Source of the DNA: Halobacillus litoralis
GTDB lineage: Bacteria > Bacillota > Bacilli > Bacillales > Halobacillaceae
Assembly (NCBI RefSeq): GCF_020524025.1
Contig: NZ_JAIVKN010000001.1
Coordinates: forward strand, 372,001-436,000
Reading direction: 5' to 3'
Length of the DNA stretch: 64,000 nt
The translations under genes were made by a program, and so were the position numbers. The notes beneath the pieces are model-generated. The model worked only from the letters and a program-made list of their open reading frames with translations, had not been told where the DNA came from and made no database searches. Each line of letters opens with the position of its first letter. The stretch's first letter is position 1. Shown piece by piece: positions 34,701-42,660 of this stretch.

Positions 34701-37334
34701 ATAGTCAATATTTTCTTTGCCGATCATCACAGGGGAGTAAATCGTATGATGATAAAACCCATCATCGTAGTCCTCTTGAAGGTCAACGCTTGTATATTCC
34801 TTCTGGGCATTGTTCTTGTAGTAAAGAGTGACGGTTTTTACTTCCTTGTTGTCGCTGGCGTCAAATCGCAGCTGGAGATTATCTTTTTCATTGACTTCTT
34901 TAATGTTCGTCAGATCCTCTACCTGGGGTTCTTCCTGATCTTCAGTCGTCTCTACAAGCGTTTCTGGAATCTGGTAGGTTTCTACAGCAGCAGGCGTTGC
35001 TTCTTTTACAGCGCTGCTCACCTTAACCATCTTGTTGGAGCCGTCGGTAGGAAAGGCATAGACAATACCCTTATTGGCAGATGGATCTTTTTTATTTGCC
35101 TCATCGTTGTATTCGGTCGTGACGATTTCATGTCCCGTATTTGTAGCTACGACGAGACCTCGATTGCCTGAGTTTGACATGCCGTTGGATTGAATAGTAA
35201 AGAGATTCTGCCCAACTTCTAAATCTTTCCCGTAGTTCTCGTTAAAATCACCGGCGGTTTTATCCTGGTTACCGGTGTTTTTAATCCAGAAAACAACACT
35301 TTGACCGGAAGGAATGATGACATTCTCCTGCTCTGGACTCCAAAGCAGGTCTGCAGCGGGTCCTTCCATTGGATATCGATAACGAAGCTTATAATCTTTA
35401 AAGTCGATATCTTTGGAACTGTTGTTGTACACTTCTATATACTCATAACCATCAAGTCCATTGACGTTCACTGAATCAGGAACGACTTCTGTGATTAAAA
35501 GCATCGGCATCTGCTGAGCGTCATAGTCAGCTGCTTGAACATCTACCGAATAGAGTTCTGTTTCTGCCACATTGACACTATCCGAAGCCTCAATCTTGTA
35601 AGTGAGGTTACCTGTTCTTGTATCTCTGGAAGGGATGACAGCTTCATAAACATCCGCTTTTCCTTGGACAGCTTTCATTTCAAGACGCATCCATTCCTCT
35701 GCATCTACATTTTTATAAGAGAGAGAAACGGTGTTGATTTGTTTATTATCTGTCACCTGAGCCTCAATCTTCAGGTCACTTCCACTTTTTACTGAAGCGG
35801 ACGGCTCGTGGGTAATCGATGGGCCTTCGGTATCATCGGAAACCTGTACTGGTTCTGCGGGTGTTTGTCCATTCAACAGGGTCCCAGGGGTTGCTAGAGG
35901 AGCGGTTCCTGTTTTCACCATGGATGTGCCGGATACAGGATACTTGTAAGTGATGCCCTGATTTTCGGCTGTATCCTTTTCAATCGCATTGTACGTACTG
36001 ACGGATAGTTCAGTCCCAAGGTCATCGGCAATAATAATGGAGCGCTGGCTGCCGTTGGCCATTCCATCAGCCTGTACGGTCGTCAATTCTTCTTTTGTCA
36101 GGTCCGTTCCGAAGTTGTCGTTGAAATCTTCAATGGTGAGATCATCATTGGCGCCATTCTTAATCCATATAATAAATGGCTGCTGGGGTTCAATGACCAA
36201 ATCCTCCGTTAAATCCCATTCGAGTTGAGAAGAACTGGGATAACGGTAGAGGATTTGATAGTCTTTAAGATTTATGGGCTGGCTAGTATTGTTGTATCCT
36301 TCGATAAATTCATACCCGTCACTGCCGTCTACATTGACGGTATCCGGCGTCACTTCTGTTAGTAACAGTCTTGGCACGGATTGAGGATCAATTGAGCTTT
36401 CAATAGTTACCGCTGCTGAATAGGGAGCTGTTTTGTCTTCAGGAGATGTAACGGTGTTTGACCCATCTGTCACTTCAATATAATAATTCAGTGATTCTCC
36501 CAAAAACTGTTCGTAAGGAATTTCGGCTGAAAAGTTGATTTGGTCCTCTGATGTAAGCGGAACAGTCTGCCAGTTCAATTTCGGATGGGTCTGATAGTGT
36601 AATGTTGCAGTGATTAAGTCCTGGTCATCTTCTATTTTCGTCTGGATGGTTAAATTCTGACTGCCGTCTACGGTTGTAACTGGAGTATGCGTGATGACGG
36701 GTTCAGGGTTATCCGCAGATGGTATGGTTACCTGTTCTGCATGAATGTCACCCGGCGTAGCAGGGGAGGAGGTTTGATATGTATTCATTTCTGCTTTTCC
36801 AGACTGGATTTGAAAATGTTTGGAGAGATCCTCCGAAACTTCCTCTTGTAAATAATCGGCAGAACTAACAAGGGATTGATTGGCATCTGTAATTGTAATG
36901 CCCCGGTTCCCACCGTTCGACATTCCGGTGAATCCATCTCCACTAAACTCTAAAATCGTCACGTCATCTCTTGTAGAGGGGAAATGTTCACGGAAGGATT
37001 CGGTGGCTGCTCCCGTTTTGTTAAACCATAAAACGACCGTTTCCTTTGATTCAACCGTATAGTCGGGCACAGAAAGATTGATATTATCATAACTTCCATC
37101 CGTGTAGACATATTGGAAAGAATAATCTGCGAGATTGACCTTATTTGTAGAGGCATTATGTACTTCAAGATACTCATAATCCTCAGGCCCTTGAATATTG
37201 GGAGCTATTTCAGTCACCAGCAGGCTTTGGGTCTCATCTGCCTGTATGGCGGAATTATCACCTAATAAAGCTGCGCCTACAAGTAAACTCGTCATCACAA
37301 AACTTCCGAACATGCTCTTGTTTCTGCTCTTCAT
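31788..37334 (-). CDS. Large secreted metallophosphoesterase with three lamin-tail-like repeats
   Basis: 1848 residues, ATG 37334 behind AAAGGAGGAT. The signal peptide is about 1-32. Three lamin-tail-like repeats start near 37, 321 and 608 ('LLVTEIAPN', 'LLLTEVTPDTVNVDGSDGYE', 'LLITEVVPDSVNVNGLDGYE'). Ig-like beta domains separate and follow them. A calcineurin-type phosphoesterase spans about 1390-1640: 'MSDTQYY', 'HTGDLVDEWDDD', 'GNHDVN', 'LHEYLL', 'GHYHDSE', giving the full set of two-metal ligands. An Ig-like domain and a Lys/Glu-rich region end it; no LPXTG anchor. It probably releases phosphate from external organophosphates or DNA. A PhoP-box array lies upstream. Very acidic overall, as expected for a halophile exoprotein. 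Confidence 0.9.
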   Translation of the reverse strand: MKSRNKSMFGSFVMTSLLVGAALLGDNSAIQADETQSLLVTEIAPNIQGPEDYEYLEVHNASTNKVNLADYSFQYVYTDGSYDNINLSVPDYTVESKETVVLWFNKTGAATESFREHFPSTRDDVTILEFSGDGFTGMSNGGNRGITITDANQSLVSSADYLQEEVSEDLSKHFQIQSGKAEMNTYQTSSPATPGDIHAEQVTIPSADNPEPVITHTPVTTVDGSQNLTIQTKIEDDQDLITATLHYQTHPKLNWQTVPLTSEDQINFSAEIPYEQFLGESLNYYIEVTDGSNTVTSPEDKTAPYSAAVTIESSIDPQSVPRLLLTEVTPDTVNVDGSDGYEFIEGYNNTSQPINLKDYQILYRYPSSSQLEWDLTEDLVIEPQQPFIIWIKNGANDDLTIEDFNDNFGTDLTKEELTTVQADGMANGSQRSIIIADDLGTELSVSTYNAIEKDTAENQGITYKYPVSGTSMVKTGTAPLATPGTLLNGQTPAEPVQVSDDTEGPSITHEPSASVKSGSDLKIEAQVTDNKQINTVSLSYKNVDAEEWMRLEMKAVQGKADVYEAVIPSRDTRTGNLTYKIEASDSVNVAETELYSVDVQAADYDAQQMPMLLITEVVPDSVNVNGLDGYEYIEVYNNSSKDIDFKDYKLRYRYPMEGPAADLLWSPEQENVIIPSGQSVVFWIKNTGNQDKTAGDFNENYGKDLEVGQNLFTIQSNGMSNSGNRGLVVATNTGHEIVTTEYNDEANKKDPSANKGIVYAFPTDGSNKMVKVSSAVKEATPAAVETYQIPETLVETTEDQEEPQVEDLTNIKEVNEKDNLQLRFDASDNKEVKTVTLYYKNNAQKEYTSVDLQEDYDDGFYHHTIYSPVMIGKENIDYYLEVSDGTNSISTEKKNVQIIGNEQQTGLRLNVEDEKVLTGETLLKATSSSENYDQIDLSIDGRSVTSETYRSLEQPAYFAFDVKKTNLYFKNGVTMDEETLLIFDDTINTYQTMTVPVEPENIPYGESTTIAIRSGTKVSPFDQESEENRDDFYVKNVRMVLSDGTVIYDPKYNQPDQELSIGDGGASIPTLEFSFDLPDEPFISKTYTWDTTAYEEGNHTIETSDGEDTKQAEVVVDNSAPVVTASVDENTEYKGEFTIDADMEDQFSGVTEVTALLDGEPIELPYQTSSAKLTPGEHSFEVTATDLVGNQAQEQVTFNVVEEHPYQPEVLSPKDGAENVKTNASLSVKVSDPTSDDMLVEYFEGAEYKPGDSEIQVFSNSSTTEPPTELSSNSDKPLKETDIEKITSNDQAYFTTKSTEEFPYHRFEVEVGQELTESDRVELNWEGKSLPGRKVSMYVWNFSTNEWDLKQWKVAEEQDFSLTTQLKDMSYISEGKVHVLIQDEIAKETPFDYTLVWMSDTQYYSESYPYIYKDMVDWVAANKETFNIPYVFHTGDLVDEWDDDQQWNYADEYMNVLEGAGLPYGVLAGNHDVNQKNNDYTQYSKYFGASRFNNQPTYGESYKDNRGHYDLLSVNGNDFLMLYMGWGVTQEDLDWMNSVLAQYPDRMAFLSLHEYLLVSGNRSPLGEDIYKQVVEPNENVVAVLSGHYHDSETLIDEIDDDGDGTADRKVYQMLADYQGGPEGGQGYLRLLHVNPNENKIYVKTYSPYLDDYNYYDAGNYPGKDEFIIDLPLQPKEKQVSTDHFEVNVFTDQEVGKARTAKSDHKAKVSWKHLNEETEYNWYVKVSDQFGGETISPVWSFTTESKQKKEKVKDEKDKENKQDEGKPLKVKEKKGKWEIKLPNTFKHENVKKESISIKNDQDVRIEGTILVKKDGRTIEFTPENSQSKDDTYVLSVKELEEELVFELDY

Positions 37335-37379
37335 TTATATCCTCCTTTTGGAAACTCTATCCAAAGAGTAGAGGGGAAG

Positions 37380-37418
37380 TGTGATGGTCATGTGAAAGTA
37401 TCGTAAATAGAATGTAAA
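37380..37418 (-). promoter_or_regulatory. PhoP box array upstream of the large phosphoesterase
   Basis: On the minus strand four hexamers start exactly 11 bases apart: TTTACA, TTTACG, TTCACA, ATCACA, with 5-base spacers. This is the Bacillus PhoP recognition arrangement (TT(A/T/C)ACA repeats). The array ends 46 bases before the ATG. It implies induction by phosphate starvation. Confidence 0.65.
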
Positions 37419-37509
37419 TATTGGATGATTTTGTAAATTGGTAGTTTGGTACTGTGAAAAAAGGAGGGGTTCAGTTTTGAAAGAAAAGGAATGGGTCGCG
37501 TCAGCCATC

Positions 37510-37545
37510 AAAAAAAGCCCATTCATTTTGAATGAGCTTTATTAA
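37510..37545. terminator. Hairpin terminator
   Basis: The stem AAAGCCCATTCA / TGAATGAGCTTT (one mismatch) with T/A tracts on both sides. It serves the minus-strand gene that ends at 37576. Confidence 0.7.
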
Positions 37546-37575
37546 AGGTAGAACGGATAGAGATCGGAACGTATT

Positions 37576-37929
37576 TTATGCTAACTGCCGCTCATACACT
37601 ACTTCTTTGGTTTCTATATCTAATGCGTCTACTTTCATATGTAACACTTGATGATCTTCATTCTTTTTAGCACCCCAAAGGCGTATGAAATTCTTGGTCT
37701 TATGATCGAGAAAGTTTACTTGAACCGTTCTCACTTCCATGTCGTCTTTTTGTTTATCCTCGATCCAGCACTCTTGAAAGACCATCGTTTCTTTCGGCTG
37801 GCTCAAAATGTAGTCCTCCATAATTTTTTTGAACTCAGGAAAAGCGAGACCGTCATTTTCAATACAGACGCTTTGGAAGTCATGGAACTTCGTAATGTGA
37901 TAATTCGCTTTGGAATCTTCGGTTGTCAT
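37576..37929 (-). CDS. Hypothetical small soluble protein
   Basis: 117 residues, ATG 37929 behind GAGGAGGAAAG. No membrane segment. It is mixed alpha/beta with 'MVFQECWIEDKQKDDMEVRT' and 'VQVNFLDHKTKNFIRLWGAK'. It may be a small NTF2- or SRPBCC-like fold, but nothing is diagnostic. Function unknown. Confidence 0.65.
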   Translation of the reverse strand: MTTEDSKANYHITKFHDFQSVCIENDGLAFPEFKKIMEDYILSQPKETMVFQECWIEDKQKDDMEVRTVQVNFLDHKTKNFIRLWGAKKNEDHQVLHMKVDALDIETKEVVYERQLA

Positions 37930-38128
37930 TGTCTTTCCTCCTCATTAATCAGGTTTCACACACAACCCATTCCCTAAAGAAAACGACTGAAAACAACAAT
38001 GGCTTTGAAAAATGCAAAGGAAATTCCACCTCTTACTTATCATAGTGAGATCTAATTGTGTAGGAACTATAGTGGCCTGAGGGAAACTTTGGTATATTGA
38101 TATATGGAATTCAGGGGGGATGTAAAAT

Positions 38129-38596
38129 ATGGAAATGAATAAGCTGCAGTTTTATGAGAAGAGATATAGACCTTTATTGTTTTCATTCTTTTTAAGCTGT
38201 GCAGTAACGGCAATTTTAAATGATGGTATAGGAATTAATCCGTTCGTCAAGTGGACCGGCGTGCCAATCTTAACGATTCTGCTCACTCCCGTAGGAAGAG
38301 CCTTTTCCAGCAGTTTGGAAAACTTTTTCTGGGAAGACTTTGATTGGGAATCCCTTTGTGAAATAAGGGAAGGGAGAGTATTTAGGAAAGTCATGCAGTC
38401 GGTGTTGTTGATTTTCTTATCTTTTTTCATACACTTTGCATCGTCTTATCTATTCGTTCCTTTGCTATACGATTTTCAAATCGTCAATGTGCCGGTCATC
38501 TGGCCGATCATCGCTTCCAATACCTATCTTGTTCTTTCATTCTATAACAAATATATCTGGAGGGACTTTTCTCATCTGGAGTTAACAGAAGAGTAA
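38129..38596 (+). CDS. Multi-pass membrane protein
   Basis: 155 residues, ATG 38129 with GGGGGG 9 bases upstream. Four hydrophobic segments and a conserved-looking loop 'SSLENFFWEDFDWESL'. No family recognised. The 305 bases after it contain no clear gene until a 48-residue peptide. Confidence 0.65.
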   Translation: MEMNKLQFYEKRYRPLLFSFFLSCAVTAILNDGIGINPFVKWTGVPILTILLTPVGRAFSSSLENFFWEDFDWESLCEIREGRVFRKVMQSVLLIFLSFFIHFASSYLFVPLLYDFQIVNVPVIWPIIASNTYLVLSFYNKYIWRDFSHLELTEE

Positions 38597-38902
38597 TGTT
38601 GTAAATTTCCATTAATTACCACAGGTGTGTGTCTTCTATTATAAAGGAATTTTTATTCGAATGAAGAAGAAGTAAATAAGGGAAAGGTGCTTCATATAAT
38701 CTTACATTCACACGTAAGTGTCCAAAATTATGATTGTATTATTGGCTTCCATCTGAAATACTAACAGGGGCAGTCATAAAGTCATGATTCGATATACATA
38801 GACTGTAGAAAAGGTTCCTGATAAAGGACCCTTAATAGGAAATCGGATATTTATGAAAAGAAAGTAAAAGCTAAAAAAAATACTTTTTTAGGAGGAAGCG
38901 AA

Positions 38903-39049
38903 ATGAATGAAAAACCGCTGCATTATGATGGAAGTGCACCATTAAGTCAGGAAGTTACTGCTCATGAGCCATTCACATTGAGTGATGAGGCAAGAAAAAA
39001 CATTTCCGGAAACCCGTATTCGTACGTTCCTTTAACGGAAGAAGAATAG
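38903..39049 (+). CDS. 48-residue soluble peptide
   Basis: ATG 38903 has a near-consensus AGGAGGAAGCGAA site. It encodes a polar peptide 'MNEKPLHYDGSAPLSQEVTA' followed by 'FTLSDEARKNISGNPYSYVP'. It ends at a good terminator, so it is a complete transcription unit. Function unknown. Confidence 0.7.
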   Translation: MNEKPLHYDGSAPLSQEVTAHEPFTLSDEARKNISGNPYSYVPLTEEE

Positions 39050-39056
39050 AACAAGG

Positions 39057-39089
39057 AAAAGAATCCATGACTCATGGGTTCTTTTTTTA
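39057..39089 (+). terminator. Intrinsic terminator after the 48-residue gene
   Basis: The stem AAGAATCCATG / CATGGGTTCTT with a 3-base loop and a T7 tail. Confidence 0.88.
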
Positions 39090-39150
39090 TGGTTAGACAA
39101 TTGTCTTTCTGCCATTCATTTGAATTCAAGATAAATAGTAATAAGCATCG

Positions 39151-39163
39151 GTTTGATACAAAC
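39151..39163. promoter_or_regulatory. Inverted repeat upstream of azoR
   Basis: GTTTG-ATA-CAAAC, a 5-bp perfect inverted repeat about 35 bases before the azoreductase start, overlapping a TTGATA that could be a -35. It could be an operator for a quinone- or thiol-sensing repressor. Weak alone. Confidence 0.3.
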
Positions 39164-39196
39164 TATACTATCTATACTCAGAGAGGAAAGATGTTT

Positions 39197-39823
39197 ATGT
39201 CGAAAGTATTATACATTACTGCCCACCCCCATGATGAAACAGCTTCCTACAGCATAATGGTGGGCAAGGCATTTATTGAAAGCTACAAAAAATCGAATCC
39301 ACAAGATGAAGTGATCCATCTTGATTTATACAAGGAGGATATTCCTCAAATTGATGCCGACATTTTCAGTGGCTGGGGCAAACTTCAGTCGGGCGATGAA
39401 CTGTCTGCAGAAGAGCAAAGAAAAGTGCACCGTTTAGGAGAGTTGAGTGATCAGTTTATCTCCGCTGATAAGTATATTTTTGTTACACCAATGTGGAACT
39501 TTTCATTCCCTCCTGTAATGAAAGCCTATATCGATTCTGTGGCTGTAGCTGGTAAAGCCTTTAGATATACAGCAGAGGGCCCTGTTGGTTTATTAACGGA
39601 TAAAAAAGCGTTTCACATCCAGGCTTGCGGAGGGATTTACTCAGAGGGACCAGCCGCTGGTATGGAAATGGGAAATAGGTATTTAAAGAATGTAATGCAG
39701 TTCTTTGGAGTTCCTTCTTTTGACAGTATTTTTGTCGAAGGGCACGCAGCCATGCCTGACAAAGCAGAAGAAATTAAAGAAAAGGCGATTGCCAGAGCTG
39801 AAGATGCTGCGCAGTCATTTTAA
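39197..39823 (+). CDS. azoR: FMN-dependent NADH-azoreductase
   Basis: 208 residues. ATG 39197 is preferred over ATG 39191 for spacing to GAGAGG. It has a flavodoxin-like fold: '[20 protein letters not shown]' (FMN phosphate loop), '[18 protein letters not shown]' (the AzoR FMN motif), and '[14 protein letters not shown]'. It reduces azo dyes and quinones with NADH and is usually involved in thiol/quinone stress. The residue blocks match Bacillus AzoR1/AzoR2. Own terminator. Confidence 0.92.
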   Translation: MSKVLYITAHPHDETASYSIMVGKAFIESYKKSNPQDEVIHLDLYKEDIPQIDADIFSGWGKLQSGDELSAEEQRKVHRLGELSDQFISADKYIFVTPMWNFSFPPVMKAYIDSVAVAGKAFRYTAEGPVGLLTDKKAFHIQACGGIYSEGPAAGMEMGNRYLKNVMQFFGVPSFDSIFVEGHAAMPDKAEEIKEKAIARAEDAAQSF

Positions 39824-39842
39824 ATCACCATTGAACTTATGA

Positions 39843-39873
39843 AAAAGGTTTAGAGTCTGACTCTAAGCCTTTT
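39843..39873 (+). terminator. Intrinsic terminator after azoR
   Basis: The stem AAAGGTTTAGAGT / ACTCTAAGCCTTT (one G-T) with TTTTAT. Confidence 0.75.
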
Positions 39874-40003
39874 ATATGGTTTTTATGTGTGAAGAGCGAA
39901 TTGGTGATATCGATAAAAATCCTGATAATACGTATGAATGGATAAAATTACTTCGTTGGATTATCCTTTTACTGAGAGGCTACAGCAATGAGGAGTGATG
40001 ATG

Positions 40004-41050
40004 ATGAAAGCCGTACAAGTTACAGGGTATGGAGATGTAGACAAGTTAGAAGTAAGAGATCTCCCTATTCCAGAACCAAAAGCAAATGAAGTGCTCATTC
40101 AGGTAAAAGCCTGTGGTATTAATAATACAGAAATATGGATGCGTGAAGGCGCCTATGGAACAGGTGGAAAGTCTGGATGGCGTCCGGAAGGCGTACAATT
40201 TCCGAGAACACCAGGATCAGACATAACAGGGACCGTGATTGAAACAGGCGGCGAAGTGGATGAAGCGATGAAAGGAAAGGATGTCGTTTTATTCCCGTTC
40301 ACTTCCAGTGGTGAAGAGGGGCATGAGCATATTTCTGAAGATATGTCCTTTATTGGATCAGAATATGACGGGGGCTATGCGGAGTATGTCGTCTGGCCGG
40401 CGGATCTTTGTTTTGATATGCCTCTAAACGATTACACCGAAAGTGCTGCCTTCTCTGTCAGTGGCATGACCGCCTGGCATATGGTCGAGCAGATTCAGGC
40501 GAAACCCGGAGAAACGATTGTTGTCACTGGAGCGAACGGAGGCGTAGGATCGTTAAATATCCAGATCGCCGCCAACGTATTTGGTGCCGAAGTCATCGCC
40601 ATTGTCGGTGACCTGTCCATTGAGGAGAAAATGAAGGAACTCGGGGCGACCCACGTTCTCTCCTATCGTTCAGAGAATCTCGCGGAACAAATCCTGGAAG
40701 CCAATGGGGGACCTGTTGATTCTGTTCTGGATGTCGTGGGGGATGCATTATTCTCAACTTCTCTTCAAGTTCTTAAAAAAGGCGGGAAGTTCTGCACATC
40801 CGGATCTGCCGGAGGGCAGAAAACAGAACTTGACTTCAGGACCCTGTACTTAAAGCACATTACGATGTATGGATCAGTCTTAGGTACAAGAGAAGAATTC
40901 GGAAACATGATGAAGGCGATCTCTCAAGGGAAAATTAAACCTGTCATTGATCGGACGTTCCCTCTTGTAGAAGCGAAAGAAGCGCAGCAATACTTTAAGC
41001 AGGCCGGAAAGCTGGGTAAGATTGTATTGGTGCCCGGTCATGATTCATAA
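40004..41050 (+). CDS. MDR-family zinc-independent alcohol dehydrogenase / quinone oxidoreductase
   Basis: 348 residues. Of three tandem ATG codons, 40004 is best spaced from AGGAG. It has an N-terminal GroES-like domain ('VLIQVKACGINNTEIWMREG' in parts, 'PGSDITGTVIETG') and a Rossmann domain with 'VVTGANGGVGS' near 178. The catalytic-zinc Cys/His pattern is incomplete, and no four-Cys structural zinc loop is present, which points to the quinone-oxidoreductase side of the MDR superfamily. It follows azoR, so carbonyl or quinone stress is a plausible theme. Confidence 0.88.
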   Translation: MKAVQVTGYGDVDKLEVRDLPIPEPKANEVLIQVKACGINNTEIWMREGAYGTGGKSGWRPEGVQFPRTPGSDITGTVIETGGEVDEAMKGKDVVLFPFTSSGEEGHEHISEDMSFIGSEYDGGYAEYVVWPADLCFDMPLNDYTESAAFSVSGMTAWHMVEQIQAKPGETIVVTGANGGVGSLNIQIAANVFGAEVIAIVGDLSIEEKMKELGATHVLSYRSENLAEQILEANGGPVDSVLDVVGDALFSTSLQVLKKGGKFCTSGSAGGQKTELDFRTLYLKHITMYGSVLGTREEFGNMMKAISQGKIKPVIDRTFPLVEAKEAQQYFKQAGKLGKIVLVPGHDS

Positions 41051-41098
41051 GAGTCGGTAATCAAACGTTTCTTTATAAGTTAGAAAAAGAACGGACAT

Positions 41099-41134
41099 AA
41101 AAGCCAAATCACAGAGTGATTTGGCTTCTTTTTA
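41099..41134 (+). terminator. Intrinsic terminator
   Basis: A perfect 12-bp stem AAGCCAAATCAC / GTGATTTGGCTT with an AGA loop and a T5 tail. Confidence 0.92.
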
Positions 41135-41201
41135 TAGAAAGGAAGACTCGAGAAATAAGCATCCGTTCAGCATGAATGGATGAAAAGCAAGGGGTGACTT
41201 T

Positions 41202-41576
41202 ATGAATCAACGGTTAAAAAGTGAACTTCAGGCTTTAGAGGAATCTCATATTTCTCATGCCGTACGCTCTTCCTCTAAGGAACTGGATAAAATTCTGGCT
41301 GATGACTTTTGGGAAATCGGGAGTTCCGGCAGGATTTTTAATAAGGAGTACTGTCTTAAGCAAGGCGTAGTCCTTTCAGAGATGACGCTGCATAATTATC
41401 AGATCGAACAGTTGGCTGAAGGTGTTGTACTGGCTACTTATTATATCGAGGATCGGACTCGGAACAGGAATACGTGGCGGAGCTCAATATGGAAGTGGTT
41501 GGATGAACGCTGGCAGCTTTCTTTTCATCAAGGGACCATTACAGACCAGAGTCTTGATGAACTCAAATATGAATAG
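41202..41576 (+). CDS. DUF4440 / NTF2-like protein
   Basis: 124 residues, ATG 41202 behind AAGGGGTGAC. 'ELDKILADDFWEIGSSGRIF' and 'IWKWLDERWQLSFHQGT' are the two ends of the DUF4440 NTF2-like pattern. Ligand unknown. Cytosolic, monocistronic. Confidence 0.82.
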   Translation: MNQRLKSELQALEESHISHAVRSSSKELDKILADDFWEIGSSGRIFNKEYCLKQGVVLSEMTLHNYQIEQLAEGVVLATYYIEDRTRNRNTWRSSIWKWLDERWQLSFHQGTITDQSLDELKYE

Positions 41577-41744
41577 AAAGATTCTACGAAACGATCGCTT
41601 GTTATAAATAGTTGATTTAGAGATAAGAACACAATTCGCTCATGGAATTGTGTTTTATAGTGCAGCTTGAAATCCACTAAGGGTAATGGATACTCGTTTA
41701 TATTAGATAATAGAACTTAGTCCACGTCCAGGGAGGGGCAGGTT

Positions 41745-41909
41745 ATGTATGGAGCGATCACAATCTTTTCTCTTACTCTAATAGCTCTTTTGGTATTCTT
41801 GTATCGGAAGCCCTTATTTTCTGACCGGAACAATATAAAAGTGATTCTAATGATCTTTGTCTTTCTCCCTATCCTGATCATTGGGATTGTCATTGCTGCT
41901 TTGTTTTGA
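41745..41909 (+). CDS. 54-residue two-helix membrane protein
   Basis: ATG 41745 with GGGAGGGGCAGG upstream. Helices 'ITIFSLTLIALLVFLY' and 'VILMIFVFLPILIIGIVIAALF' flank a polar loop 'RKPLFSDRNNIK'. Ends before a strong terminator. Function unknown. Confidence 0.65.
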   Translation: MYGAITIFSLTLIALLVFLYRKPLFSDRNNIKVILMIFVFLPILIIGIVIAALF

Positions 41910-41950
41910 AATAAGAAAGGTTTTTTGATAAAGGTGGATCTGCTCGCTCT

Positions 41951-41986
41951 AAAGGCGGTTACTTCAAAAAAGTAACCGCCTTTTTT
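41951..41986 (+). terminator. Intrinsic terminator
   Basis: A perfect 13-bp stem AAAGGCGGTTACT / AGTAACCGCCTTT with a T6 tail. Confidence 0.9.
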
Positions 41987-42152
41987 CATGTTAGGAAGTA
42001 TGTAATGCCAGGTGATGTAACATTAGTGTCTTATATAGAGAGCGTGAGGGAATGCGTATGATAGGTCGTGAAGGATTTAGGTTCACCTTGAAGGAAAGAT
42101 ACTCCTTCAACTAAAGGACATCATTAAAACACTTATGGCAGGAGGGCCATGA

Positions 42153-42392
42153 ATGAAAAATATAAATTATGTCTATCTCATTTACTGGATCATTGTTATC
42201 GTCGGTTTTCTATCATTTTTAATGCCCTGGATAGAAGAGTACGGCATCATACACACGATTCTTTTTACATTTATATGCGGTCTGTTCAGCTGGGCATTTG
42301 CGATGATGATTGGGAAACGCAGTTTGATCTATATCAGTGTCCTGTTACTTCTAAGTCCTTATCTATTTTTATTTTCAATAAGTATCTTTTAA
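42153..42392 (+). CDS. Three-helix membrane protein
   Basis: 79 residues. ATG 42153 is chosen over ATG 42149 in another frame because this frame is strongly hydrophobic and membrane-like ('YVYLIYWIIVIVGFLSFLM', 'ILFTFICGLFSWAFAMMIG', 'LIYISVLLLLSPYLFLF'). GCAGGAGGGCC lies upstream. Function unknown. Confidence 0.6.
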   Translation: MKNINYVYLIYWIIVIVGFLSFLMPWIEEYGIIHTILFTFICGLFSWAFAMMIGKRSLIYISVLLLLSPYLFLFSISIF

Positions 42393-42576
42393 CTGCGGGC
42401 TTTCTCACCCAATGGGCATTCTGGAGTCGAGTTTTGTACAAGGAAGAGGGAGGAACGGACCTTCCTATTACGGATGAGTGTCTCTACCCACATCTGCTTT
42501 ATGTCCATAGATCCCTCACACTTCTTTAGGACCGAACTCCGGAGTTTCAGTCTTTGTTAATGGCATGATCATCCGG

Positions 42577-42605
42577 TTGACATTGAGAATCATTCTCTAT
42601 ATAAT
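42577..42605 (+). promoter_or_regulatory. Sigma-A promoter with Fur box in the spacer
   Basis: TTGACA 42577-42582, a 17-base spacer, TATAAT 42600-42605. The spacer contains TGAGAATCATTCTCT (42584-42598), a 7-1-7 Fur-type dyad. Binding of iron-loaded Fur would block RNA polymerase directly. Confidence 0.85.
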
Positions 42606-42616
42606 AAACTTGCAAC

Positions 42617-42631
42617 TGAAATTCATTATCA
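42617..42631 (+). promoter_or_regulatory. Second Fur box
   Basis: TGAAATTCATTATCA, two mismatches from the 15-base Bacillus Fur consensus TGATAATNATTATCA, located just downstream of the -10 box and about 30 bases before the start codon. Confidence 0.75.
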
Positions 42632-42660
42632 ATAAGATACATAAAAACAGGGGGATTATG

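Noticed and set aside
31860-37062. Numerous plus-strand open frames of 60-140 codons opposite the large phosphoesterase gene
   Set aside because: All lie antisense to a continuous 1848-codon gene with clear domains, have no ribosome binding sites and show composition expected of antisense frames.
42149-42529. A 126-codon frame overlapping the 79-residue membrane protein
   Set aside because: The alternative frame at 42153 has a coherent three-helix membrane pattern; the longer frame is His/Cys-rich and looks like noise.
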